64,000 bases of DNA from Lujinxingia sediminis (GCF_004005565.1 NZ_SADD01000001.1:1302001-1366000); one strand, 5' to 3'. Counted from the stretch's first letter, positions 55,437 to 64,000 are shown. The notes: generated by a model not told the origin, from the sequence alone. Made by a program: numbers and translations.

Positions 55437-58400
55437 ATGGGAGAAACCACTCCCGACGCCGTTGAGCTCAAATGCCCGGGCTGTGAGACGTACTTCCGAC
55501 TCACCCCCAAAAAAGGACGCCTCCCCACCGGGGATGTTCCCTGTCCGAAGTGCTTTACGGAGATCTCGGTCGAGGATGGCCGTAAGATCTATCGCTCCCA
55601 CATGAGCGATATGGCCTCCGAGGACACCCAACGCACCAGCTCTGCGCCGGGCTTCGGGGTGATGTCCAGGCGACCCTCCGCAGATGCGCTCGACGATGAG
55701 TCCGAGGACGCCATCGAGCGGCTGACCCGACTCGCCGGCGACCTTCCGGGAGGCTCCAAGGCTACGATGGCAGGGCTTCCGGGTGGGTTTACCAACCCCT
55801 TCAGTCGCGACGGCGACCTCGACAAGACCGCCGCAATTGACGCCTCGGTGCTCAGCGCGATTGCCGAGCAGAACGGCAACACAACCAAGGGCCCCTTCGA
55901 CAACCCGCCTGTGCCCGATCCCCCGGCCGAAGACGGGCTCGCCGAGAGCACCGACGCCGGCGCGTGGCGTCGCTCCCACGAGCATCAAACCTCCCCGGGG
56001 CTTGACGAGGTCTCCGATGTCCTGGCTGCCGAGAAGTCGGCCAACGAGGCCCAGACCCGCAAGACCGTCGACCTCACACGTCAGAACCGCGCCGACCTCG
56101 CCCAGCTCCGAGAGACCGCTGAGAATAAACGCGTGCCCCGATCCATGATCGGCCTGCGCTCCGGAAAAGCCCCCGACGAAGATACCCTTGAGGGCGAAGT
56201 CGGACTCTCCGACGCTGAACTCAAAAGCCAGGTGCTCGCGCGCATTAAGAAAAAACGCATGGTCGCCCGCCCCGGCGATGACACCGCCACCAGCGCGGGC
56301 AGCGCCGGCAGCGCGGGCAGCGCCCCCACCAGCGTAAGCAGCGCCAGAAAACTCAAACTCGACAAGCTTCGCCCGGCCCTCTCCGGTGCCTCCACCGCCG
56401 AGGATGACGCGTCCTCTGACGACTCCGAGGATAGCGGCAAACCCTCACTGGCCCATCTCTTCAAGAAGGCCCAGAAACGGCGCACCAGCCCTGGCATCGG
56501 TTCTTCCGAGGACCTGCCAGCACCGCGAAGCGAAAGCCCTGCGCGACCTCAGCCCAGGCCCGCACCGCCGTCCAAAGCGCAGACCGATTCCGCAACTCCG
56601 GGCATCGATCTGGAGGATAGCGAAGCCCGTGAGCTCGCCGAGCTGCTGCGCGACGTATCGGATGTATCCGACGATACCGCCCCCGACTCCAGCGATGCGT
56701 CCTCACCAGACCACTCGGGCCTCTTCGACGGCTTCGGCGCCCCCGAAGGCGCCTCGCCACCGGGGCGGGTGCCTCTCCCCGGCATCTCGCGCGAGCGGGG
56801 TCAGGCTACAAGCCAGTCCATGCTTGCCAGACTCCAGGCCCGTCGTCGCGGCCCAAACGTCGACCCCATTGAGCTGGGCACGGCCGGCGAGAGCCGTGGG
56901 AGCGGCTATATCCGCCTGCCCACCGCCGAGATTCAAGATGTGCTCGGTCGAGGCCAGTATCGCCTGCGCATCGAAGACATCATCTACGAGCCGGTCGACG
57001 AAGCTGGTCTCACGCAGCTGATCAAAGGTGGCGTGCTCCTGGGGGCCGAAGAGCTCGCCGAGGCCGATGGCGACTGGATGCCCGTCTCCGAGCATCCCGT
57101 CTTTGGCGAACTTCGTCGAAAGATGGCTGCCGAGGCCCACGACGTCCTCTCACGCATCGGAACCCCCCGTCGTAAAGCGCCGGCCCGCGAGCCCGCAACG
57201 CCGGTGCCCAGGGAAGAGCCTTTCTCGCCGCCCCTCCCCGTCGATGCCTCCTCCAACTCCCTGGACTTTAGCCTGCTCGATGTCGAGCAAAAGGGACGGG
57301 AGTCCGCCGAGGTTGCGGCCGAAGCCGCCTCCCCTTCCGAGCATTCCGCGCCCGAACTCGATCCCTTCATGGCCCTGGAAACCCGGGAGCCCGAGAGCGA
57401 GCCGCTCTACGACGACGCGCCCGGCGACGTCAGCGTCGGTCAGTTCCTCGAAGATGATCTCGACGGGGCCGAGCCCGGCGCAAGCGAGCTCGTCGAAGAT
57501 GACGATGACGATGACGTCGCGCCATTAGCAAAGCCAAACGAGCCGCCCGCAACCCTCCCCTCCTCGCCCCATCAGCGTCGCCCGGAGGATGCCATTTTGC
57601 CCGACGTGGCACCGGCCAGCCTCTCCTCCGAAATGGATGCTGCACCGACCCGCAAAAAGTCGGCAGGAGGACGCATCGCCGGCCTCGCGCTCGGCGCAGG
57701 TCTGCTCGCTGTACTCGGGGCCGGCCTCACCCCCCCGGGCCAGGCGATGATCGAGGACGCTACAGGCTGGAATCCCTCCTCCCTCTGGACCACCACCACG
57801 AACGAGGAGCCCCCTGCGCCCCGGGCACAGCAAGCCACGAAGACGGCCGAAGTCGCCGGAACCGAAAGCCCCACCCCGGCGGAGGCCCTGGAGCCAGAAG
57901 CGGCCCAAACGCCCGAGGCTGCTCCTGCGCCCTCGCCCGACGAACGCCTTGTTGAACTGAAGCAGCGCTGGCGTACCGGCGAGTCTTCCGTCGACGAACT
58001 TGCCGAACTCATTGAGATCGCTGGCGCCAGACAACAATGGTCGCTCATGCGCCAGGCCAGCCTCGCAGCTCTTGCGACCGCTCCCGAAGATGAGCGCTTT
58101 CACACCGCGCACAAGCGTGCCGTCGAACAAGACCCGGAGATGGGCCCCTATCAGCCGCAGGTGCTCGACGCAGCGACCGGGCTGAACTTTGCGGGCAACT
58201 ACAGTGTCGATACCCACCGCGGCTGGATCTTCAAACTGCCGGGCTCCGAGGATGAGGTTATCTTCAAGCCTTCGCGTCAGGGCTGGGAAGATGGCTGGCA
58301 GATGGAGATCGCCTCCTGGCGACTCTGCGAGCTCATCGCCTGCAACTTCGAGATCATTAAGACCACCCCGGCGCTTCTTCATGAAGACGCCCTGATCGCC

Positions 58401-59102
58401 GCGCTTGACGCAGCCTCCGGTGACATTGACACCGCCCAGGCTCAACAACTTCGCGAGCTCGCCAGCTGGCAGGCCGGCGAAGGCGATGGCACCTCGCGTG
58501 TCGTCCGCGGAAGCCTGGAACGCCTGCCAGCCTCGTCGCGGGCCCCCTTCCCTATTGAGTATCGACCGCTGTGGATCGACTGGCTCACGGCCACCTCGTC
58601 CCCGGCTCCCCTGGAGCGCCCGCTCTCGGAGGAACTCAGCAGCATCGCCTCACTGGCCGACGGCAAGTTCCAGCAACCCCTGGTCGACGCCATCGGTCAG
58701 CAGCCCACCTCCGAGGTTGCCCGCGACGTCTCCAGCCTGTTGCTCTTTGATTACCTGACCAACAACTGGGAGCGCTTCTCCACCCGCGCGGAAACCTACG
58801 GCCTCAACAACCCGGTCATCGGCAACAGCATCGTCTCGCGCCATAACGGCGATGCCTTCCAGCCGCGAGCCTCGCGGAGGGTTCAAGGCCGTTTTGAGTG
58901 GACGACCCGCTTTAGCCGCAGTACGGTCGCCACGATCCGTCTCCTGGAGCGTGATACGCTCGAGGCGGTCCTCTTCCCCGAGGCCGGACCCGTCGATCGC
59001 GCACGCCTCAACGTGCTCTGGTCTCAACGTGAAGACCTCCTGGAGCGCGTCGAGCAGCTCGTCGCCCAGCATGGTCAGGACGACGTCCTCTACTTCCCCT
59101 GA
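55437..59102 (+). CDS. Modular protein: zinc ribbon, GYF-like domain, membrane helix, Fam20/secretory-kinase-like C-terminus
   Basis: A 1221-residue protein with a MJ0042-like zinc ribbon at residues 13-39 (CPGC/CPKC). A long acidic, Ser/Pro-rich disordered region follows. A GYF-like domain (about 505-560) has YRLRIEDIIYEPV and a WMPVSEHPVF aromatic. After another low-complexity stretch there is one membrane helix near 745-764 (GRIAGLALGAGLLAVLGAGL). The C-terminal part (about 910-1221) resembles Fam20-type atypical kinases: VIFKPSRQGWEDGWQMEIA (Lys, then Glu) and LLLFDYLTNNWER. However, the usual metal-binding Asp of DNG is His (SRHNGDAF). Topology suggests a cytoplasmic sensor half and a periplasmic kinase-like half. 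Activity is uncertain. Confidence 0.75.
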   Translation: MGETTPDAVELKCPGCETYFRLTPKKGRLPTGDVPCPKCFTEISVEDGRKIYRSHMSDMASEDTQRTSSAPGFGVMSRRPSADALDDESEDAIERLTRLAGDLPGGSKATMAGLPGGFTNPFSRDGDLDKTAAIDASVLSAIAEQNGNTTKGPFDNPPVPDPPAEDGLAESTDAGAWRRSHEHQTSPGLDEVSDVLAAEKSANEAQTRKTVDLTRQNRADLAQLRETAENKRVPRSMIGLRSGKAPDEDTLEGEVGLSDAELKSQVLARIKKKRMVARPGDDTATSAGSAGSAGSAPTSVSSARKLKLDKLRPALSGASTAEDDASSDDSEDSGKPSLAHLFKKAQKRRTSPGIGSSEDLPAPRSESPARPQPRPAPPSKAQTDSATPGIDLEDSEARELAELLRDVSDVSDDTAPDSSDASSPDHSGLFDGFGAPEGASPPGRVPLPGISRERGQATSQSMLARLQARRRGPNVDPIELGTAGESRGSGYIRLPTAEIQDVLGRGQYRLRIEDIIYEPVDEAGLTQLIKGGVLLGAEELAEADGDWMPVSEHPVFGELRRKMAAEAHDVLSRIGTPRRKAPAREPATPVPREEPFSPPLPVDASSNSLDFSLLDVEQKGRESAEVAAEAASPSEHSAPELDPFMALETREPESEPLYDDAPGDVSVGQFLEDDLDGAEPGASELVEDDDDDDVAPLAKPNEPPATLPSSPHQRRPEDAILPDVAPASLSSEMDAAPTRKKSAGGRIAGLALGAGLLAVLGAGLTPPGQAMIEDATGWNPSSLWTTTTNEEPPAPRAQQATKTAEVAGTESPTPAEALEPEAAQTPEAAPAPSPDERLVELKQRWRTGESSVDELAELIEIAGARQQWSLMRQASLAALATAPEDERFHTAHKRAVEQDPEMGPYQPQVLDAATGLNFAGNYSVDTHRGWIFKLPGSEDEVIFKPSRQGWEDGWQMEIASWRLCELIACNFEIIKTTPALLHEDALIAALDAASGDIDTAQAQQLRELASWQAGEGDGTSRVVRGSLERLPASSRAPFPIEYRPLWIDWLTATSSPAPLERPLSEELSSIASLADGKFQQPLVDAIGQQPTSEVARDVSSLLLFDYLTNNWERFSTRAETYGLNNPVIGNSIVSRHNGDAFQPRASRRVQGRFEWTTRFSRSTVATIRLLERDTLEAVLFPEAGPVDRARLNVLWSQREDLLERVEQLVAQHGQDDVLYFP

Positions 59103-59124
59103 ATCCTCAGAGCACTTCTGGCTT

Positions 59125-59814
59125 ATGACAAAGTTTTATTACGCCTGCGATCCAACCCCGGGAAACTGGGGAGACACCTTTGCCCTCTGCAACGCCGCCG
59201 AAGTCGATTTGGAGCGGTTGGAGAACGCCCCGAAGATCGCCACATTGAACCGCTGGCGCGTCGATTCCCCAAAAGGCTTCGGCTTCGTACTGCATGCACC
59301 TTCGGTCGTGGGGGAGGCACTGGTCGATGGTTATGAGCGCGACAACCCGGAGCTCAGCGTAACCCTCCGCGACGCCTGGACCCGCGCCGCGGAGCAGGCC
59401 CATGCCCTGGCCGCCAAAGCGCTGCTCTTCTCAACGCCTCTGGAGTTTCGACCGGGGAGCACCAGCCGGGCGCTTATCGCAGCGCTCGGTAACGAGTTGG
59501 CTGCCAACGCCGGTCGCCCCGTCATCTGGCAGGCCGAGGGCATCTGGGACGTCGAAGCGACCCGCGCTTTTGCCAGTGACCACCACCTCAGCCTGGCCTT
59601 CGACCCCTATCTGGCAATGCGGGACGAGATTTCGCTCGGGAAGGGTGACGGCGCGTTTGTACTCAATGAGCGCGCCGGCATGCGTCGCGAGTTCGATCGT
59701 TATGACCTTGAGGAGCTCCTCGGAGAGATGCGCTCTTTCAACCGAGTCTTCCTGCTTCTACGAGGACGCTTCCAGCGCAAGCACGCTGAGCTTCTACGCG
59801 ACATCCTCAGCTAA
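59125..59814 (+). CDS. DUF72 (YecE-like) TIM-barrel protein
   Basis: A 229-residue soluble protein of the DUF72/YecE family. It has YYACDPTPGNWGDTFALCNAAEVD near the start, WRVDSPKGFGFVLHAP, and a late acidic strand RVFLLLRGRFQRKHA. The YecE fold is a TIM barrel of unknown activity. It is shorter than many members (about 240-300 residues) and diverges around the usual W-Y-x-x-F motif. It starts 22 bases after the preceding gene, perhaps in the same transcript, and ends at a T-tailed hairpin. Confidence 0.8.
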   Translation: MTKFYYACDPTPGNWGDTFALCNAAEVDLERLENAPKIATLNRWRVDSPKGFGFVLHAPSVVGEALVDGYERDNPELSVTLRDAWTRAAEQAHALAAKALLFSTPLEFRPGSTSRALIAALGNELAANAGRPVIWQAEGIWDVEATRAFASDHHLSLAFDPYLAMRDEISLGKGDGAFVLNERAGMRREFDRYDLEELLGEMRSFNRVFLLLRGRFQRKHAELLRDILS

Positions 59815-59845
59815 ACGCGTCATGCAGACAGTGTAGATCCTGACA

Positions 59846-59881
59846 CGGGCCGCCTTCCTTTGGAGAGCGGCCTGTTTTTTT
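59846..59881 (+). terminator. Intrinsic terminator after the DUF72 gene
   Basis: The stem GGCCGC (59848-59853) / GCGGCC (59867-59872), extended by CTTCC/GGAGA-type pairs, is followed by T7. Confidence 0.75.
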
Positions 59882-60139
59882 GCCTGCATGCGACCGAAGG
59901 CAAAACCCTTCGGCGCTACCCTATTCGAGTTAACGTCGACACGGGCCCGAAAAGCCATATGTAAGAAACACGACTTCTCACCTACCGAAAACCACGTCAA
60001 ACAAGCGAATTAAACCCCAAAATATGAACCATAAGCGGTTGACACATAGTCTGATCGGATGCACATTCCGCCCCAGAGACGCTGTGAAGTGATAACTTCT
60101 CTGGACATATGAAATCACCTTCGACCCCCGAGGATTGTA
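59882..60139 (+). promoter_or_regulatory. AT-richer promoter region of the winged-helix gene
   Basis: TTGACA at 60039-60044 with a weak CACATT 17 bases on (60062) is a possible sigma-70 promoter. GAAGTGAT and ATCACCTTC form an imperfect dyad at about 60086-60123. GAGG lies six bases before the start codon at 60140. No gene is seen. Confidence 0.4.
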
Positions 60140-60601
60140 ATGAGTGTAAACTTTGGCGACGAGCTTTCGAAGTTTGAGAACGCGCTGGCCGAGAAGCGCC
60201 AGGAGCTCGAAGAGCTTCGCAAAATGCGCGATACGCACAGCCTGCAGACCAGCGAGGCCCGCAACGCGATCGAACATCTGCGCGCGGCTCTGCGCGGCGA
60301 AGCCCCTCCCGGACGTGGTCGTGGCCGCAAGAAAGTCCGCGGCGTCAGCTCGTTGCCCGTTGACCCCGAAACCCAGCGCCCGCCCCGCGGCGCCCGGCGT
60401 CAGCAGATCCTCGAGATCTGCCGTCAACTCGGCACCAAGCACGAACAGTTTCGTACCGCCGACGTCCTCAAGGCTCTCGGTCGTATTGAAGGTGAGGTTA
60501 CTGACGGCATTCGCAGCTACACCTACAGCGTCGTCAACACCTTCGAGAAAGAAGGTCTGATGGAAAAAATCGGCCGTGGCCGCTGGAAGTGGAACGGTTA
60601 A
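60140..60601 (+). CDS. Coiled-coil and winged-helix-like small protein
   Basis: A 153-residue protein. Residues 5-55 form a charged coiled coil (ELSKFENALAEKRQELEELR). A basic glycine-arginine linker (GRGRGRKKVRG) is next. Residues 85-153 look like a compact winged-helix domain: QILEICRQLGTKHEQFRTADV, SYTYSVVNTFEKEGLM, GRGRWKWNG. The last tryptophan-rich wing and linker suggest nucleic-acid binding. No named family was recognised. GAGG lies six bases before the start. It is followed 42 bases later by a coiled-coil gene, which may be its partner. Confidence 0.78.
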   Translation: MSVNFGDELSKFENALAEKRQELEELRKMRDTHSLQTSEARNAIEHLRAALRGEAPPGRGRGRKKVRGVSSLPVDPETQRPPRGARRQQILEICRQLGTKHEQFRTADVLKALGRIEGEVTDGIRSYTYSVVNTFEKEGLMEKIGRGRWKWNG

Positions 60602-60643
60602 TCCACTCTGCCTCCACGCTATCAACTTTAAGGAATGATGATC

Positions 60644-60823
60644 ATGACCGAATCGAACGAGATCCTCGAAGCCGCCCTGGCCAGCGCCGAACAGAAACTT
60701 CGCGACCTTGAAGAGTCCCAGGCCAAGATCGAAGAAGATATCGAGCGCACCCAGCGCGAGATTGCCAGCCTGGAGAACACCATCAAGGCGTTCACCCTGC
60801 TGCAGACCCAGCTCAACGGCTGA
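60644..60823 (+). CDS. Small coiled-coil protein
   Basis: A 59-residue, almost purely coiled-coil protein (LASAEQKLRDLEESQAKIEE and DIERTQREIASLENTIKAF with heptad pattern). Three ATG codons (60635, 60638, 60644) follow AAGGA; only 60644 has a suitable nine-base spacing. It probably forms a dimer or binds the coiled coil of the preceding winged-helix protein. A strong hairpin follows the stop. Confidence 0.75.
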   Translation: MTESNEILEAALASAEQKLRDLEESQAKIEEDIERTQREIASLENTIKAFTLLQTQLNG

Positions 60824-60849
60824 GTCGCTGCTTCAACGCAACACCATCG

Positions 60850-60879
60850 ACGCCCGGTGAGCACGCGCTCACCGGGCGT
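60850..60879 (+). terminator. Hairpin after the coiled-coil gene
   Basis: The perfect 13-bp stem ACGCCCGGTGAGC / GCTCACCGGGCGT has the tetraloop ACGC; only a weak T-run follows. Confidence 0.65.
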
Positions 60880-61180
60880 TGTCCGTTTATAGCTCGCCGC
60901 CACACCCCTGTCCGGAGCTCATCAGGGCGGGCTGGCCGCTGGATTTTCGACCCCCACCGCACTATGATGCCGCCACTGGAGCATTGTGACCGCAACGCCT
61001 GCGCCTTAGCGGGACATGTTGACACACCGATCGGTTAGTCAACCTCCTCAAAGGCCACTTTTTGAGCTCTGGCCTGAACTTTGCACATGTGCTTAATCCC
61101 CCCCGGACCCCTACTTAAACCCGTCCGGTATTCTTAAAAATGACTGCACCCCCTGGCTTGCACTCCCCTGGAGGATCTCC
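60880..61180 (+). promoter_or_regulatory. Upstream region of the 742-residue lipoprotein, with operator-like dyad
   Basis: A 26-bp dyad at 61018-61043 has outer arms GTTGAC/GTCAAC and the inner perfect palindrome ACCGATCGGT, matching at 11 of 13 half-site positions. This shape is usual for TetR-type operators. No good -35/-10 pair was found. GGAGG lies six bases before the ATG at 61181. Confidence 0.4.
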
Positions 61181-63409
61181 ATGTTTGTCCGACCATCTTC
61201 TCCCCGCACTGGCCGGCCCCCCGTGTGGTTAGCTCTTCTGGTCGCCCTTTCACTGACCACGGCCTGTGGTGAAGTCGAGCTAAGTCGCGGAACCATCGAT
61301 GGACAGACCGCCCCCGGACAGTCCTCGCCCGACGATAACCCCGGTCCCGGCGATTCCCCCGATGCGGGCCCCCGCGGCGACACAGGGAACCTGGAACCTG
61401 ACGACGATGGCGTGGTCATGGTCCCCTGGTCCCATGAAATCTCCAGCGAACTGCTGGCCCAGGCCACCCTGGCAGATGGCTCGATCGCCTTCCCCCTGGA
61501 GGGCAATGACGTTCTGCTTGATGTCGCCATCGCCGACATCATTTACAGCTTCGACAGCGTGGATCCCGAACCCTTCATCTACCGGGTCGAGGCGATCGAG
61601 AATACCCCGGAGATCATCACCTTCTTCGTAACCGACGCGCCGCTTACCGATCTTATCATCAACGCCAAGATCAACGTGGACAACGGCACCGGCGATGCCT
61701 CGGATACTTCCAGTCGGTCGCAAGGACTGCTGCCGGAAGGAGGCCCCGTAGGCCAGCGTCGCCAGCGCGTCGACGAGGAGCAGTTCGAGCCGATTCAGAC
61801 CACGGTTCGCTTCCCGACCATTGAGGCCCGCGTCTGCGACAACCACTCCGGTGTCTCCGTCGAGGTGGACCTTTCGGCCGATGCCATCGAAGGCACTCTG
61901 GGCTCTGTGGAGCCCGGCATTGGCGCGAGTGCCGGTGAGGAGTGCCCCTCAAACACCATCGGCGGGCGTTTGAAGACGACGCCAACGTTGACGATCGATA
62001 TCTATGATGTGGACGCAGCCCTCGACATCGACACCTCCTGGTTTGGAGAAGACACCACCATCGACGAGGACGACTGCGAGTGTTTTACCGACAATTACCC
62101 CAACTACAGTGTCTGCGGCATTCCGGCGAGCCTGGAAGATGACTACAAACGCGACTGCAACGGACGACTCAAGGAGTTTCGTTTCCTGGTCAACGCCAGC
62201 TTCATCACCGCGCTCTCCGACCTTTTACTGGAGCTCTACTACGAGCTGGAGTTCGAAAAAACGCTCTTTGAGGTGAACCTCGTTAAAATTCCTTTCGCCA
62301 TCGGTCCCATCCCGGTGACGGCCAACGTGGACTTCCTCATCAAATTTACTGCCACCACCGACGGCGGGCTCAGCGCGTCCTGGGCAGGCAAGAACGCGCC
62401 CGGCTTCCAGATGGATACGATGTTCGGAATCGAATACGTCGGCGGAGACTTTCACGAAATCGAGCAAGAGCCGCTCTCGGAGCCCTACGCCATCGACGAC
62501 CCCGATCTTCTGGGGCAGGTCAACGCCTCATTGAAGCTCTCGTCTGACCTCAAGTTCTCAGGACTGGTCCTGAACTTTGCCGGGGTTACCGCCACCCTGC
62601 CGAGCGTGTATGCCAAACTTGATGCAGGATTTGAGCAAAACCTCACCACCGGCGAGTCGGAGTGCACTCTGGAACTCTCCATCGGTGCTGCTGTCAAAGT
62701 CGGGCTGGAGGCTGACGCGGGCTGGCTCGGCGACCTGATCGGCATCAACACCACGATCGACTGGACGCTCTTCGACACGTGCACTGCGGCCGAAGGCAGC
62801 TTCCTGCGCAACCTCTGCTTCTACCGCGACTTCAGCGAGAACCTCGACTTCCTCTGTCCCGATCCGATGCCCGCACGTGTCAACCGTGTGCGCCTGCGCG
62901 TGGACAACCCCGCGTACCCCACCGGCCAGAACACCCCGGGTAGCGTGCCCGTCGATGCGCTCTTTGTGCAACGCGTGCCTGTGAGCAGCGCCCCCTATTA
63001 CATCGCGCCGACTCGCATCACGGTCGACGGTGTAGAAAGCTCCGAAGCCCTGGCGAAGGTCAACGCGATCCAGTATCTGGCCTGCGATCCGGCACTCTGG
63101 GAAGATAAAGTCATCCTCTTCGATGACGAAATCGTCGTGGACTACGCCGATCCCTTTGTCGCCGGAGACCTCATCCGCGTGCACCGCCAGGGCTTTCCCG
63201 CCGGTGTCGCGGCTAACAACCCCACCAACCCCGAGGACCACGGCAAACTCTGCGTGCCCAACGGAAGCTTCCACATCGACGTGGGTCGCAGTGATAAGGA
63301 CCAGTGGGAGAACCTCATCCTCTACGTGCATAACTCCAGCGACCACCGCATCACCGAGAGCTTCCTGGAGCGCTTTGTCGAAGATGACGCAGGATCGGTT
63401 GGCAACTAA
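61181..63409 (+). CDS. Large lipoprotein of unknown function
   Basis: A 742-residue lipoprotein (lipobox LTTAC, Cys29). An acidic Asp/Pro/Gly linker (residues 45-75) is followed by a mainly beta-sheet body. Cys pairs occur near residues 305 (DDCECF) and 320 (YSVCGIP), and there is a long amphipathic stretch (FRFLVNASFITALSDLLLELYYELEFEK) near 330-360. The rest is beta-rich with no enzyme motif. No family was recognised; the overall style matches the Ig-like lipoprotein at 40.5 kb. It is a single-gene unit ended by a T-tailed terminator. Confidence 0.8.
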   Translation: MFVRPSSPRTGRPPVWLALLVALSLTTACGEVELSRGTIDGQTAPGQSSPDDNPGPGDSPDAGPRGDTGNLEPDDDGVVMVPWSHEISSELLAQATLADGSIAFPLEGNDVLLDVAIADIIYSFDSVDPEPFIYRVEAIENTPEIITFFVTDAPLTDLIINAKINVDNGTGDASDTSSRSQGLLPEGGPVGQRRQRVDEEQFEPIQTTVRFPTIEARVCDNHSGVSVEVDLSADAIEGTLGSVEPGIGASAGEECPSNTIGGRLKTTPTLTIDIYDVDAALDIDTSWFGEDTTIDEDDCECFTDNYPNYSVCGIPASLEDDYKRDCNGRLKEFRFLVNASFITALSDLLLELYYELEFEKTLFEVNLVKIPFAIGPIPVTANVDFLIKFTATTDGGLSASWAGKNAPGFQMDTMFGIEYVGGDFHEIEQEPLSEPYAIDDPDLLGQVNASLKLSSDLKFSGLVLNFAGVTATLPSVYAKLDAGFEQNLTTGESECTLELSIGAAVKVGLEADAGWLGDLIGINTTIDWTLFDTCTAAEGSFLRNLCFYRDFSENLDFLCPDPMPARVNRVRLRVDNPAYPTGQNTPGSVPVDALFVQRVPVSSAPYYIAPTRITVDGVESSEALAKVNAIQYLACDPALWEDKVILFDDEIVVDYADPFVAGDLIRVHRQGFPAGVAANNPTNPEDHGKLCVPNGSFHIDVGRSDKDQWENLILYVHNSSDHRITESFLERFVEDDAGSVGN

Positions 63410-63430
63410 GCCCCACACCTGGTGATGCTC

Positions 63431-63471
63431 AAAAAGGCCGCCGTCTCCATCCGGGGACGGCGGCTTTTTTT
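63431..63471 (+). terminator. Intrinsic terminator after the large lipoprotein gene
   Basis: The stem GCCGCCGTC / GACGGCGGC with a small inner extension is followed by T7; its A5 left flank mirrors it. Confidence 0.9.
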
Positions 63472-63551
63472 GTTCCCCCTCCCCGATTGCTCCCATCGCC
63501 GCACTTCGATAGCGTCTGGCCACAGTCCTACCCGAGCCCCGAGCCCGACCG

Positions 63552-64000
63552 ATGCCCTCTTCAATTCGCACCAACATTGTCTCCGGCGACCGCGTCATTC
63601 TGGCCCCCGAGCGCGCCCGACGCCCCCGAGACCATAAGCTCGTCCCGCCGGACACGTCGCATACCTCCGAAAGCTGCCCCTTCTGCCCGACCGAGCCCAC
63701 GCGCATCCCCGAGCCTATCCGCACCCGAAAAAGCGCCAGCTTCCCCGACCACGAGCACGCCATCACGGTCGTGCCCAACCTCTACCCGGCACTCACCCCC
63801 GCCGACGCCGAGCAGGCGTTCGCCCGGGGCCCCTATGACGCCTTCGGAGGCGTCGGCGCCCACGAGGTCATCATCGAGGCCCCCGAACACATCGAGCACT
63901 GGACCGACCTCGACGCCCGCCATATCGCCGAGATATTCGCGACCTGGCAGGAGCGCCTCTGCGACCTTCGAAACGACCAGCGCCTCAAGGACATCATCCC
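63552..64000 (+). CDS. galT: Galactose-1-phosphate uridylyltransferase-like protein, 3' end cut off by the window
   Basis: The first 149 residues of a HIT-superfamily nucleotidyltransferase. The start IRTNIVSGDRVILAPERARRP matches the usual GalT opening. SCPFCPTE gives the zinc-binding CxxC motif, and VVPNLYPALTP corresponds to the substrate-binding segment. The His-Pro-His active site lies beyond the right edge. GalT exchanges UMP between UDP-glucose and galactose-1-phosphate and would feed galE at 25.2 kb, though the two are far apart. No ribosome site precedes the ATG. Confidence 0.85.
   Translation, partial: MPSSIRTNIVSGDRVILAPERARRPRDHKLVPPDTSHTSESCPFCPTEPTRIPEPIRTRKSASFPDHEHAITVVPNLYPALTPADAEQAFARGPYDAFGGVGAHEVIIEAPEHIEHWTDLDARHIAEIFATWQERLCDLRNDQRLKDII

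Noticed and set aside
55437-59102. HipA-type toxin kinase
   Set aside because: No partner antitoxin, and the protein is a large membrane protein; the motif spacing looks closer to Fam20-type kinases.

Overview
The window is about 64 kb of GC-rich bacterial chromosome with dense coding. No phage, plasmid or CRISPR content is visible. Many large lipoproteins carry acidic, Asp/Pro-rich linkers and Ca-binding-type repeats. There is also an imuA-imuB-dnaE2 mutasome, a TonB system with a long Pro-Glu spacer, paired M16 peptidases, and a hybrid PAS/GAF/GGDEF/EAL protein. Together these suggest a delta-proteobacteria-like Gram-negative such as Bradymonadales or Myxococcota. That placement is inference from gene content; no rRNA gene is present to confirm it.

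Layout. 1-5.2 kb: the end of a UvrD/Rep-type helicase, a HEAT-like lipoprotein overlapping a metzincin-type metalloprotease lipoprotein, and a DUF3825 protein. 5.2-18.7 kb (minus strand): a 54-residue Pmp3/YqaE membrane peptide, a UvrA-family ATPase, a 1255-residue lipoprotein, and a full oligopeptide ABC importer (oppA-B-C-D-F) whose OppC carries an EF-hand insertion. 18.7-19.6 kb: a non-coding tandem array of about 85-bp units. 19.6-22.7 kb: two M16 peptidase genes, the second catalytically dead. 22.8-27.5 kb: glycosyltransferases and galE. 27.5-33 kb: imuA-imuB-dnaE2 preceded by an SOS-box-like dyad. 33-42.5 kb: an amidohydrolase lipoprotein, a candidate small RNA, a cyclic-di-GMP protein and an Ig-like lipoprotein. 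42.5-47.1 kb (minus): a free-standing sigma region 1.1 protein, folC, a Crp/Fnr regulator, a DUF2064/GT2 pair and an unknown gene. 47.4-49.5 kb (minus): exbB-exbD-tonB. 49.7-55.2 kb: a membrane protein of unknown function, two identical tRNA-Ala genes, a Bax-inhibitor-1-like protein, and a DUF4159 plus von Willebrand/GATase-like membrane pair. 55.4-64 kb: a 1221-residue zinc-ribbon/GYF/kinase-like protein, a DUF72 protein, a winged-helix/coiled-coil gene pair, a large lipoprotein, and the start of a galT-like gene.

How the genes fit together. The Opp operon is tightly packed, with overlapping or abutting genes ending in a coupled lipoprotein, so peptide uptake and that lipoprotein are probably co-produced. 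The mutasome genes form a likely DNA-damage-inducible unit. exbBD-tonB should energise outer-membrane uptake. galE and galT sit at separate places among surface-polysaccharide-type genes. The strongest oddities are the EF-hand peptide permease, the 85-bp array, the modular kinase-like membrane protein, the lone sigma 1.1 domain, and a promoter-to-terminator interval with no reading frame.
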